64,000 bases of DNA, from positions 186,001-250,000 of the forward strand of contig CAVTYH010000009.1 of assembly GCA_963738835.1 (NCBI GenBank), given 5' to 3'. Below the pieces are notes generated by a model. It did no database searches. It had not been told where the DNA came from and saw nothing but the letters and a program-made list of their open reading frames with translations. Origin of the DNA: CAVTYH01 sp963738835 (lineage in GTDB: Bacteria; Planctomycetota; Planctomycetia; Pirellulales; JADZDJ01). A program made the position numbers and the translations under genes. Each line of letters starts with the position of its first letter. The stretch's first letter is position 1. Below are positions 36,630 through 45,938 of the stretch, in pieces.

Positions 36630-37637
36630 TCACTTCAAAATGTTCCCGGCGATCAACAGCAAATCGACGCCGGTTGGATCATGCCACACACGGAACAACT
36701 CAGGGGGAACGCCAGCCCCGTCGGCAAGGGCGGCAAGCTGGGCAGGCGTGCGATACAGCAAATACCAGTTGCCGATCCATTCCATGTACGCCCGGGTCGG
36801 ATTATGTGGGCTGAAATTTCCGACGATTAGCGTTCCACCAGGGCAAACTTGCCTCCAGAGGAAACCCAGAAGTCCGGCTGCTGGTTGATCGTCCAGATAA
36901 TCGAACAGGCCCGTACAAAAAATGAAGTTCGCTTGTGATAAGAGTTGGCGATGGTCGGGGCGTTGTCCAAGACGAAACAGGTTTTCTCGATGGGCCGACC
37001 ATTGGTCGGCCGCCAGCCATTGGCCCAGGCGAGTTCCAGCATATTCAAGGGCCGCCTCGTCGAGATCGAACAGCTGGATTTGAAGTCGACGTCGTTCGTG
37101 GGCGGGGAGCAACCGGATAGCCCGTTCCAGATCAATTGCCGGACCACAGCCGATGCTGGCGATGTGAAACGGACCGGCCGCAGAGACAAGGAACCGATCG
37201 ACGATTGCCGCGGCAACTGCCTCGGTTCTGCCGCGCACCGCTGCCACGGCCACTTGGTTCTGGAAGTAGCGATCGAATAATCGGCCCAACGGATGCTGGC
37301 ATTCATAGTGCTGGTCGAAGAGCACCAGCGTCTCAAAGTCGCCGGCGTAGCCGCGCGGTTTCATCCGAGCCCGCACTTGCATCGAGCCGCATTCGAGGCG
37401 CGGTCCGGCCAGTCGCCAGAATTCGCTGGAGAGCAATTGATTCTCGCGGCCCCACCAGCCGGTATCGGAAAGCCGAGCTAGGCAGCGATCGATCGCAACT
37501 GTGACCAGCACATTACCCAAGGCTTCGTCGGTCCAGTGGTTTGTGAGATGCTCTCCGCGATCAAGATCGGCAAGCAACTTCATCGCGGCTGATCGCACGA
37601 TTCGGGCCGCTTCATCGGAAGTTGCACGGCTAGCCAT
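36630..37637 (-). CDS. Class I SAM-dependent methyltransferase
   Basis: The Rossmann-fold SAM-binding motif is HIASIGCGPAIDLERAI near residue 160, followed by an acidic strand end LFDLDEAALEYA and FIFCTGLFDYLDD before the post-motif LIVGNFSPHNP. The N-terminal 150 residues form a helical domain (RMKPRGYAGDFETLVLFDQ). Substrate is not evident. At 335 residues it could be a small-molecule or protein methyltransferase of the extracellular factor/PhcB type, which has a similar RGYAGDF region. Confidence 0.7.
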   Translation of the reverse strand: MASRATSDEAARIVRSAAMKLLADLDRGEHLTNHWTDEALGNVLVTVAIDRCLARLSDTGWWGRENQLLSSEFWRLAGPRLECGSMQVRARMKPRGYAGDFETLVLFDQHYECQHPLGRLFDRYFQNQVAVAAVRGRTEAVAAAIVDRFLVSAAGPFHIASIGCGPAIDLERAIRLLPAHERRRLQIQLFDLDEAALEYAGTRLGQWLAADQWSAHRENLFRLGQRPDHRQLLSQANFIFCTGLFDYLDDQPAAGLLGFLWRQVCPGGTLIVGNFSPHNPTRAYMEWIGNWYLLYRTPAQLAALADGAGVPPELFRVWHDPTGVDLLLIAGNILK

Positions 37638-37737
37638 GTTCGCGTCCTACAGCTGGAAAATGCGGCATCAAACTACAAACCATTGCCCCGCAGGCTCACG
37701 TGCAAGATACTAATGCCGGAGGTGGGTTCAAGATTGT

Positions 37738-38289
37738 ATGTCATCTCTGCAAGGACATCTGCTGGTAGCCTCGCCGAAATTGGGCGATCCGAATTTTTTT
37801 CGGACCGTGGTGTTGCTGGTGCGTCACAACGAAGAGGGTGCGTTTGGTCTGGTGCTGAATCGCCCGAGCGACACGCCGCTGAAAGACGTTTGGAGCAATG
37901 TCAGCGAAACACCCTGTACGACTGAGGCAGTGATCCAGCACGGCGGACCTTGCGCGGGACCGCTGATGGCGATCCACAAAGAGGAGTTTCTGGCCGAGAC
38001 AGAAGTGCTGCCGAATCTGTACTTCGCCGCCGCCAAAGACAAGCTCGAGCACCTGGCGTTGCGGCCCACAGAATCGGCCAGGTTTTACGCCGGATATGCC
38101 GGGTGGACGGCCGGCCAGTTGGATGCCGAACTGGCCGAAGGCGCATGGTTCACAACGACTGCCGAGCCCGAACAAGCTTTTTGGCTCGGCGACGATCTCT
38201 GGGAGCAGCTTTGCCGCAAGCTCTCGGCGACGACTCGGATCGCCGGCATCAAAGTGAAGCACGAACCACCGGATCCGTCGATGAACTGA
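37738..38289 (+). CDS. YqgE/AlgH family protein (DUF179)
   Basis: The family hallmarks are at the N-terminus: LQGHLLVASPKLGDPNFFRTV, then FGLVLNRPSD and later QHGGPCAGPLMAIHK and YAGWTAGQLDAEL. Length of 183 residues matches. AlgH/YqgE proteins are widely conserved, but their molecular role is unresolved. The gene stands alone between divergent and convergent neighbours. Confidence 0.85.
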   Translation: MSSLQGHLLVASPKLGDPNFFRTVVLLVRHNEEGAFGLVLNRPSDTPLKDVWSNVSETPCTTEAVIQHGGPCAGPLMAIHKEEFLAETEVLPNLYFAAAKDKLEHLALRPTESARFYAGYAGWTAGQLDAELAEGAWFTTTAEPEQAFWLGDDLWEQLCRKLSATTRIAGIKVKHEPPDPSMN

Positions 38290-38312
38290 TTCTTTCAACC
38301 GACAGCATTGCT

Positions 38313-41123
38313 TCACAGGCCGGCTAGCGCCGAAGCGGTCAGATCGGTCATCGTCTGCGGGTGCGAGCGGCGCAGGAATTTGTGCAAAAGCCGCACAACC
38401 AGGGCGGTCCAGCCGGTTTGATGGCTGGCTCCGCAACCGCGGCCGTTGTCGCCGTGAAAGTATTCATAGAACAGCACCAGGTCGCGCCAGTGCGGATCGT
38501 CGGCATAGCGCGCTTCACCGCCATGACACGGGCGGCGACCGTGCTGGTCCGGCAAAAACAGTTTGACCATCCGGTTCGACAACTCGACGGCCACCTGATC
38601 CAAATTCATCAGATTGCTGGAGCCGGTGGGGCACTCGACCTTCAGGCTGTCGCCGTAGAAATAGTGATACCGCTGCAGCGCCTCGATGATGGCGTAGTTC
38701 ACCGGGAACCAAATCGGGCCGCGCCAGTTGGAATTTCCACCAAACGTACCGGTCGTCGATTCGCCGGGCTCGTAATTCACACTGAACTCGCCAAATTCCG
38801 AGTGGATGGTGCAAGGATGATCGCGATGAAACTGCGAGAGCGATCGCAATCCGTACGGCGAGAGAAACTCGCTCTCATCGAGCAAGTATTTCAGCACCCG
38901 CTCCAATCGTTCGCGCGATGGAATAGCCAGCAATTGGCCGACGCGTCCGTTGGAATCGGGATGCTCGCAGTACGTGATGTGACGCGCCAAATCTTTGCGG
39001 TTTTCTAGAAACCAATTCAGCCGTTTCTTGAAGCCGGGCAAGCGATCGATGACTTCGTCTTCCAGAACCGTGGCCGCCAACAGCGGAATCAACCCCACCA
39101 TGCTGCGGGCTCGCAGATGCCGATGCCGGCCGCCAATTTGGATGGCGTCGTAATAGAACCCGTCTTCTTCATCCCACAAACCGGTGCCGCCGAAGGTGTT
39201 CATGGCATCGACAATGGCGACGAAGTGCTCAAAAAACTTCGACGCCACGTCTTCATAAGACGGCTCCTCAGCCGCCAGTTCCATCGCCATCGACAGCATG
39301 TGCAAACAGTACGAGGCCATCCACGCGGTGCCGTCGGCTTGCAGTAAAAGCACACCCGGCGGCAGCGGCTGAGAGCGGTCCCAAAGACCGATGTTATCCA
39401 TCCCCAAAAATCCGCCGCTGAACAGACCGCGGCCGGTGAAATCTTTGCGGTTCACCCACCAGGTGAAATTGATCAGCAGTTTCTGAAAGCAGCGGGCCAA
39501 AAACAGCCGATCGCGCTGCTGCTTCGGCCCGCTCATTTTGTAGAGCCGCCACACGGCCCAGGCATGCACCGGTGGATTCACATCGCCCAGCGCAAATTCA
39601 TACGCCGGCAGTTGGCCGTTGGGGTGCATGTACCATTCTCGCAGAAACAGCACCGCTTGCTGCTTGGCGAATTCGATGTCGATTTTACCAATGGCCACTA
39701 GGTGAAACGCCAAATCCCAGGCTGCGTACCAGGGATATTCCCATTTGTCGGGCATCGAAATCACATCGCGGTTGTACAGATGCCCCCAGTCCGAATTGCG
39801 GCCGGTTTGACGCTCTTGCGGCGGCGTGGGCTGTTCCGGATCGCCTTCGAGCCAGTCTTTCACGATGTATTCGTAGAACTGTTTGCTCCACAAGAGGCCG
39901 GCGTAGGCTTGGCGAGAGACGTCGCGCTCGGCAAATGAAAGATCGCCAGGAATGTGGTCGGCATAGTATTCGTCGGCTTCGCGAATGCGGTCAGTGAAAA
40001 TTCGCTCGACGGTCGTTGTGTCGATCGCCGACTTCACTTCGCTGTGCGTCGGCAGCAGCGGATTGGCGGTCAGCCGCGTGGAAGGAGTTGCTTGACCATT
40101 GCTCGTCGCGGATTCGTCGCGATCGGATTTCCACGATGCTTCGTCGTCGGCAAAGAGTCGCGAAATGAGCACGACGCTTTCGCCCGGTGGAATTTCGCAG
40201 TGGTAGTGCGCCGCGGCTTTCGTGCCGCGATGCTTGGGATTGACTGCGTCCTGGCGACTGTGAATCAGATAATCGTGGAACGAATCTTTGACATAAGGCG
40301 TTCCGTTTTCGGCGCCGAACAGCTGTTCGATGTTTGTTTCGTTTTCGGTAAACAACAGCGACGGCGGTTTTCCATCCGGACCGGGGCAGATAACCCAATG
40401 AAAACGCCCCAGCGTGATGTGATCGGCCGTGACCGACAAATCGTCGGCCTGCTGCAATCGCGGCTTGGGCCAGCAGCCTTCGTGCTTACAACCCCAAGAC
40501 CATGTATTGCGGTACCAGAGCGTGGGCAATAAATGCAGCGGCGCGGAAACCGGCCCGCGATTGCTGGCCGTGATGCGAATCAGCAAATCGTTCGGCGAAT
40601 TCTTGGCATATTCCACCAACACATCGAAATATCGGCTGTCGTCAAACACGCCGGTATCGGCCAGTTCGAATTCGGTATTTGATTTTCCGCGGCGGGCGTT
40701 TTCTTCCTCCAGGCGCGCATACGGAAACTCGGCCTGCGGATATTTGTAAAGCCCTTTGAGGTACGAACCCGTTGGTGTGGCGTCGAGATAATAATAGCAT
40801 TCCTTGACATCTTCGCCGTGGTTTCCTTCGCCGTTGGTCAGACCAAACAGCCGCTCCTTAAGAATTGGATCGCGACCGTTCCAAAGGGTAAGCGCAAAAC
40901 AGAGTCGACACTCGCGATCGGTAATGCCGAGCAATCCATCTTCGCCCCAGCGGTAAGCGCGGCTGCGGGCATGATCGTGCGGCAGATAATCCCAGCAGTT
41001 TCCGCTAGCGGAATAATCTTCGCGCACCGTGCCCCATTGTCGCTCCGCTAAGTACGCACCCCAGCGCTTCCAATTCAGATCGCGACTTGCGTCTTCCGCC
41101 AGACGTAGTGCTTCGGCGTTCAT
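38313..41123 (-). CDS. MGH1-like/GH63-related glycoside hydrolase
   Basis: Large cytosolic glucosidase-like protein of 936 residues. It contains the (alpha/alpha)6-barrel features of the GH63/MGH1 group: WGTVREDYSASGNCWDYLPH at the N-terminus, a linker with WDLAFHLVAIGKIDIEFA and WAVWRLYKMSG, then FLGMDNIGLWDRS, GLWDEEDGFYYD and GNSNWRGPIWFPVNYA. Acidic catalytic residues cannot be assigned with certainty by eye. It ends the pentose-phosphate operon and could release glucose or mannose from intracellular oligosaccharides for glucokinase. Confidence 0.8.
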   Translation of the reverse strand: MNAEALRLAEDASRDLNWKRWGAYLAERQWGTVREDYSASGNCWDYLPHDHARSRAYRWGEDGLLGITDRECRLCFALTLWNGRDPILKERLFGLTNGEGNHGEDVKECYYYLDATPTGSYLKGLYKYPQAEFPYARLEEENARRGKSNTEFELADTGVFDDSRYFDVLVEYAKNSPNDLLIRITASNRGPVSAPLHLLPTLWYRNTWSWGCKHEGCWPKPRLQQADDLSVTADHITLGRFHWVICPGPDGKPPSLLFTENETNIEQLFGAENGTPYVKDSFHDYLIHSRQDAVNPKHRGTKAAAHYHCEIPPGESVVLISRLFADDEASWKSDRDESATSNGQATPSTRLTANPLLPTHSEVKSAIDTTTVERIFTDRIREADEYYADHIPGDLSFAERDVSRQAYAGLLWSKQFYEYIVKDWLEGDPEQPTPPQERQTGRNSDWGHLYNRDVISMPDKWEYPWYAAWDLAFHLVAIGKIDIEFAKQQAVLFLREWYMHPNGQLPAYEFALGDVNPPVHAWAVWRLYKMSGPKQQRDRLFLARCFQKLLINFTWWVNRKDFTGRGLFSGGFLGMDNIGLWDRSQPLPPGVLLLQADGTAWMASYCLHMLSMAMELAAEEPSYEDVASKFFEHFVAIVDAMNTFGGTGLWDEEDGFYYDAIQIGGRHRHLRARSMVGLIPLLAATVLEDEVIDRLPGFKKRLNWFLENRKDLARHITYCEHPDSNGRVGQLLAIPSRERLERVLKYLLDESEFLSPYGLRSLSQFHRDHPCTIHSEFGEFSVNYEPGESTTGTFGGNSNWRGPIWFPVNYAIIEALQRYHYFYGDSLKVECPTGSSNLMNLDQVAVELSNRMVKLFLPDQHGRRPCHGGEARYADDPHWRDLVLFYEYFHGDNGRGCGASHQTGWTALVVRLLHKFLRRSHPQTMTDLTASALAGL

Positions 41124-41254
41124 GGCGGTGCGTGCAGTAGATCGTCAAATTGCGGAACGGGTTGGATACGGCTTAAAGCCGTCTGCCCGATTATAGGTTT
41201 TTTCTGTGAAACGTGATGCACTTGAGCAAGGGCCGGTCGTGCAGTTTCCGCAGC

Positions 41255-42283
41255 TTATCCGCTCCAGGCTGGCAGTAAATTCGCTCGAACGGCGGCATAT
41301 CGAGCAGCGCCAAGCAATGCGGTTTGATCATTCGTGATGACGTGTACAGGAATTAGTTGCAGCAAGGGCTTCATTCGGCCCTTGGCGACAAAGGCCTCCA
41401 TAAACGGAGGTTCCTGCAACTTGCGAATGATCTTGGGCGCGATGCCGCCGCCGATATACACGCTGCGCGTCGCCAAAAACTTGAGCGCCAGGTTGCCGGC
41501 TTCTGCACCGTAAAAAGAGACGAACTTGTCTAGCGCCTGCACACAAAGCTGGCACGATCCATCGAGACCGGCCTGCGAGATTACTGCCGACGGATCGCTC
41601 TTTTGCAGCGCTGCGGCAAGTTCCGGCGTTTCCTTGCCGCGACTGGTGTCGCGTAAGAATTCATAGATGTTCAACAAACCGGGGCCAGAAAGCACGCGCT
41701 CCCAGCTGACATGTTCGCCGCTGGTCTGGACGAACTTGTTGCGAAGGTAACCAAGCAATTCAGAATCCAGCTCGTCGCGCGGCGAGAAATCACAATGGCC
41801 CCCCTCGCAGGCAAATGGATAGAGTTGCCGGCCGTCGAAAAAAATTCCGGCCTCGCCCAGCCCGGTGCCGGCGGAAATGATGGCGGCGTTGCCGTACCGA
41901 TCGCGCTGGCCTGCGTTCAACGTGACAAAATCGGCTGGTCCCAGCGCAGCGATGCCGGCGGCATTGGCCTCCAGATCGTTGAGCAAATGGACGTCTGCAA
42001 TATGGAGGTTCGCCGACATCTCCGCCGCATCCACGACCCACGGCAGGTTCGACGTGCGAACTTTTCCCTCGCGGACCGGGCCGGCGATGCCAAACGCGGA
42101 ATGGGCGATGGGGGCGCCGAGGAGCCCGCCGTGCTCCGTCAAAAATGCCCGCACAATTTCTTCCAGGCCGGCATGATCGCGGCTGGGATATTTTGTTTGG
42201 GCGATGCTCGTAAGTCTTTCGGCGATGATGTCGAATAGCGCCAACCTCGTTGAAGTGCCGCCAATGTCGCCCACGAGAATCAT
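41255..42283 (-). CDS. glk: Glucokinase
   Basis: Phosphorylates glucose to glucose 6-phosphate. The phosphate-1 motif is VGDIGGTSTRLALF at the N-terminus, GTGLGEAGIF is the adenosine-site motif, and the Glk-type EGGHCDFSP sequence (hexose-binding Glu) is present around residue 160. Length of 342 residues matches the bacterial Glk family rather than ROK kinases. It lies between the gnd and glycosidase genes, so it feeds the zwf-gnd pathway encoded upstream. Confidence 0.88.
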   Translation of the reverse strand: MILVGDIGGTSTRLALFDIIAERLTSIAQTKYPSRDHAGLEEIVRAFLTEHGGLLGAPIAHSAFGIAGPVREGKVRTSNLPWVVDAAEMSANLHIADVHLLNDLEANAAGIAALGPADFVTLNAGQRDRYGNAAIISAGTGLGEAGIFFDGRQLYPFACEGGHCDFSPRDELDSELLGYLRNKFVQTSGEHVSWERVLSGPGLLNIYEFLRDTSRGKETPELAAALQKSDPSAVISQAGLDGSCQLCVQALDKFVSFYGAEAGNLALKFLATRSVYIGGGIAPKIIRKLQEPPFMEAFVAKGRMKPLLQLIPVHVITNDQTALLGAARYAAVRANLLPAWSG

Positions 42284-42389
42284 GGCTTCTTTTCCAGGTG
42301 CCCGCCAAATTCATAGCGCATAGCCGAAAGCATCTTATCAGCAAACTCATCAGCCCCACGAGAAGCGAAGCGTTGGTACAGTGCAGTGC

Positions 42390-43292
42390 TCAAAACTGGC
42401 GCTGGGCGCCTTCCTCCACTGCGGCTTGAATTGTCCAACGGCCTTCTCCGGAATCCGAGACATGTCCAGTGAACTGCGCCAATTGCGGATCTTCGGCCAT
42501 GGCTGCGGCCGTCAGATCCAATAGCCATGAAGCCACAACGCTGCCGCGCCGCCAGACTTCGGCCACATCGGGCAGATTCAAATCGTATTGATAATGCTTT
42601 GGATTTCGCAAAGGGGTCGTTTCAGCGTCGGTCTCGCGTGTATGCTTGCCGACATTGGCGTGCTTGAGCACGTTGAAGCCTTCGGCGTAGGCGGCCATCA
42701 GACCGTACTCGATGCCGTTGTGAACCATTTTCACGAAGTGCCCTGCCCCGCTTTCGCCGCAGTGCAAGTAACCCCATTCCGAGGTGCCGCCGAGTTTTTC
42801 GCGCCCCGGGGTTCGCGGAATATCGCCAATGCCGGGCGCGAGTGTTTTGAAAATGGGGTCGAGATGATCGACGGCGTCTTTCTGGCCGCCAATCATCATG
42901 CAATAGCCGCGATCAAGGCCCCAGACGCCGCCGCTAGTGCCAACGTCGAGATAGCGAATGCCGCGTTTCGCCAAATCTTGCGACCGACGAATGTCGTCCA
43001 CGTAATATGAATTGCCGCCGTCTATCACAATGTCGCCTTTATCCAACTTCGGCACCAAATTGGCCAAAGTTTGATCGACCACCGCCGCCGGCACCATCAG
43101 CCATACCGCACGTGGCTTGGAGAGCTTGGCAAGAAACTCGTCCAACGTGTGTCCCGGGGTCGCTCCTTCCTTGGCCAAAGCGTCGGCAGCTTTCGGATTC
43201 ACATCGTATGCGACACACTGATGGCCGCCTTTCATTAAGCGGCGCACCATGTTCGCTCCCATACGGCCCAGGCCGATCATTCCCAATTGCAT
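42390..43292 (-). CDS. gnd: 6-phosphogluconate dehydrogenase (decarboxylating), short YqeC type
   Basis: Oxidatively decarboxylates 6-phosphogluconate to ribulose 5-phosphate. N-terminal dinucleotide-binding motif IGLGRMGANMVRRLM, DGGNSYYVDD and the substrate-binding GTSGGVWGLDRGYC with the catalytic Lys in HFVKMVHNGIEYGLM. At 300 residues it is the short form, lacking the long C-terminal domain of the classical enzyme. AGGAG precedes the ATG. Next in the operon after zwf. Confidence 0.88.
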   Translation of the reverse strand: MQLGMIGLGRMGANMVRRLMKGGHQCVAYDVNPKAADALAKEGATPGHTLDEFLAKLSKPRAVWLMVPAAVVDQTLANLVPKLDKGDIVIDGGNSYYVDDIRRSQDLAKRGIRYLDVGTSGGVWGLDRGYCMMIGGQKDAVDHLDPIFKTLAPGIGDIPRTPGREKLGGTSEWGYLHCGESGAGHFVKMVHNGIEYGLMAAYAEGFNVLKHANVGKHTRETDAETTPLRNPKHYQYDLNLPDVAEVWRRGSVVASWLLDLTAAAMAEDPQLAQFTGHVSDSGEGRWTIQAAVEEGAQRQF

Positions 43293-43350
43293 TTCGATGT
43301 CTCCTTGCGGTTCGCGCGACGAGCGGCCGCGGCTTCATATTTTGTGCTCG

Positions 43351-44958
43351 TCACTTTCCATCGGATTCCGGTTCGCGCCATTCGCCCTGCACGTCCTCAA
43401 CCAGTCGATTTGCATCGTCAGGCCCCCAGGTGCCGGCAGCGTAATTGGGGAATTTCGGCGGCGGTGTTTTTTGCCAGGCTTCCAAAATCGGCGTGATGAA
43501 TTCCCATTGGGCGTCGACTTCGTCCGACCGCATGAAGAGCAGCGGAATCCCTTTGATGGCGTCCAGCAGCAGCCGTTCGTAGGCCTCGGGCAGCCCGACA
43601 TGAAAAGCTTGCTCGTAATCGAAATCCATCCGCACGGGCTGCAATGAAAAGCCCATGCCAGGTTGCTTCGTAACAAACGACAAGCTGATGCCTTCGTCGG
43701 GCTGGATGCGGAACGCCAGCACGTTGGGCTGTGGACTGATGGCGCCGACGCCGTCCATTTCCACTTCCATGCTGGGCGTGCGCCGCAACGGTCGGTCTTT
43801 GAATCGCACCGCGATCTCTGTCGCGCACTTGGGAAGCCGCTTGCCGGTTCGCACCAAAAACGGCACGCCAGCCCAGCGCCATAAGTCGACTTGAATTCGC
43901 ATCGCCACGTAAGTCTCGGTGATCGAATCCTTTGCCACTCCAAACTCGTCACGGAAGGCGGGCACTTTTTCGCCTTCCACCGTTCCGGCACCGTATTGAC
44001 CGCGGACCACATACTTTTCCACGTCCGCGTTTCTGATCGGCACGAGATTTCGCAGCACCCGCAACTTCTCGTTACGAACGTTTACGCCCTTCAAGCCGCC
44101 CGGTGCATCCATTGCGGCATACGACAGCAGTTGTAGCACGTGGTTTTGCATCACATCGCGAATTGCCCCAGCGTGGTCGTAATACGAGCCGCGGTGCCCT
44201 TCCATGCCCACGGTTTCGGCGACCGTGATCTGCACATGATCAACAAATTGCGCATTGAGGAGCGGCTCGAAAATGGCGTTGGCAAAACGAAACGCCATCA
44301 TATTCAGCACGGTTTCCTTGCCCAAATAATGATCGATGCGGTAAATCTGATCTTCTTGCAAGAAGCGATGGATATCGGCGTCTAACGCATGAGCCGTGGC
44401 CAAATCTCGGCCGAACGGTTTTTCGATCACAACCCGATACCACGGTTGCTTCGGCATGTATCGATGGATCAGTCCATGGCCGTGCAGCTGATCAATCACC
44501 GGTGCAAAAAACGACGGCGCAATCGCCAGATAAAACAGCCGATTGCCCGGCAAATTCCGTTTGCTTTCAATGTCGGTGATGCGATTGCCTCAGCGCGTCG
44601 AAACTGTCGGAGTTGGAAAAGTCGACGGATTGATAGGAAAGCAAGGAGGCGAATTGCATCCACTCTTCATCATTGGCCGCTTTCATGCGGCCATGTTCGG
44701 TGATCGATTTGCGCCCAAATCGCGGAACTTATCGTCGGTTAGCTTCTCGATCGCCACGCCGACAATTGCCATTTGCGGAGGCAGGAACTTTCCTTTCCAC
44801 AGCGCAAACAGCGCCGGCAAAATCTTGCGGCCCGAGAGATCGCCGGTGGCTCCAAAGAGCACCATCACCAGCGGCTCTTTGGCGGCTGCCGAGACGCCGA
44901 GACCTTCAGCCGGTTTTGCCGCTGGTCCATGAGCACGGATGATTTGTGTGGAAGGCAT
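43351..44958 (-). CDS. zwf: Glucose-6-phosphate dehydrogenase, with two frameshifts
   Basis: First enzyme of the oxidative pentose phosphate pathway. The first frame (44958 to about 44710) has the NADP-binding GATGDLSGRKILPALF. A deletion in an A-run (44708-44710) shifts to a second frame reading RMKAANDEEWMQFASLLSYQ, and an extra base near 44587 leads into the third (to 43351), with LPGNRLFYLAIAPSFF, the active-site RIDHYLGKETVLNM and the usual C-terminus. Restoring both gives about 535 residues. It follows pgl by 16 bases. Confidence 0.88.
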
Positions 44959-44974
44959 GCAAGTATTTCAAGGA

Positions 44975-45769
44975 TCAGTTTTCAGGAGTAATGGCAGCGT
45001 TTGCTCCGTGCTTCTCGCTTAGCAACTGAGCCGCCGCTTCGTCCAAGAGCCAAGATAAGTTTCCATCTTTCGGCCTTACACTCGCTGCCGGATGTGTGTG
45101 AAAGTCGGAATTACCTTCCAGCACTTCGCGCACAACCGGCGATTTTTTTTTGCCGCTCACGAGAAACATTATGTCGCGGCTGGCGTTCAGAACTGGGAAT
45201 GTTAGCGTGACCCGATCGACCGGCGGCGGCAGGACGCCCGGTGGGCTCCACGTGACCCAGGCTTTGGTCTCATCCAGCGCCGGCTTGCCGGGAAAGAGCG
45301 ACGCGGTGTGACCGTCGTCCCCTAACCCGAGCAAAATGACATCAAAATGCGGAAAGCCGCCGCCCGATGGTACGCCGAAGAATTCTTGCAGCCTGGCTTG
45401 GTACTCTGCCGCGCAATCCGCCGGGCTGCCGGCATCGGTCGGAATATCGAAGACATGATCGGCCGCAATTCCAGTCGGCCTGAGCAGCGATTCGGCAGCC
45501 ATGCGGTAATTGCTGCGTGGATCGTCGTGCGGTACACAGCGTTCATCTCCGAAAAACAGCCAAGTGCGAGACCAGTCGATCCGCGAACTCCGCTGCGGCT
45601 CGGCAAGCAAGCGGAAGGTACGCTCGGGAGTTGACCCGCCGGACAACACCAGCACAAACCGGTGCCGCACGGAAATTGCCGATTGTGCCTCGGCGATGAT
45701 GCGGTCTGCCGCCTCTTCCGCCAGCTCCACGTCATCGCGGAACACAACAATCTCACGCTCTGTTGCCAT
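44975..45769 (-). CDS. pgl: 6-phosphogluconolactonase
   Basis: Hydrolyses the lactone made by Zwf. SGGSTPERTFRLLAE is the phosphate-binding loop, FFGDERCVPHDDPRSNYRMA is the family signature and GLGDDGHTASLFPG carries the catalytic His region. ATG 45769 (MATEREIVV) matches the typical N-terminus; ATG 45778 would add three residues. First gene of the minus-strand operon, divergent from the second oxidase cluster. Confidence 0.88.
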   Translation of the reverse strand: MATEREIVVFRDDVELAEEAADRIIAEAQSAISVRHRFVLVLSGGSTPERTFRLLAEPQRSSRIDWSRTWLFFGDERCVPHDDPRSNYRMAAESLLRPTGIAADHVFDIPTDAGSPADCAAEYQARLQEFFGVPSGGGFPHFDVILLGLGDDGHTASLFPGKPALDETKAWVTWSPPGVLPPPVDRVTLTFPVLNASRDIMFLVSGKKKSPVVREVLEGNSDFHTHPAASVRPKDGNLSWLLDEAAAQLLSEKHGANAAITPEN

Positions 45770-45938
45770 GCTGGTCATCCATGTCGAACCCGACGAGCGC
45801 CTGGGAAAGCGCTTTACCAACGCGCCCATCTTTGTATACATTGACCGCCTGGAAGTAAACGAGTCGGCGACGGAATTGCGCCGCTCAGGTCATGGACGTA
45901 AACAAAGCGCGGCCGCCGCGCCGCGAGAGGGGCTGAAG

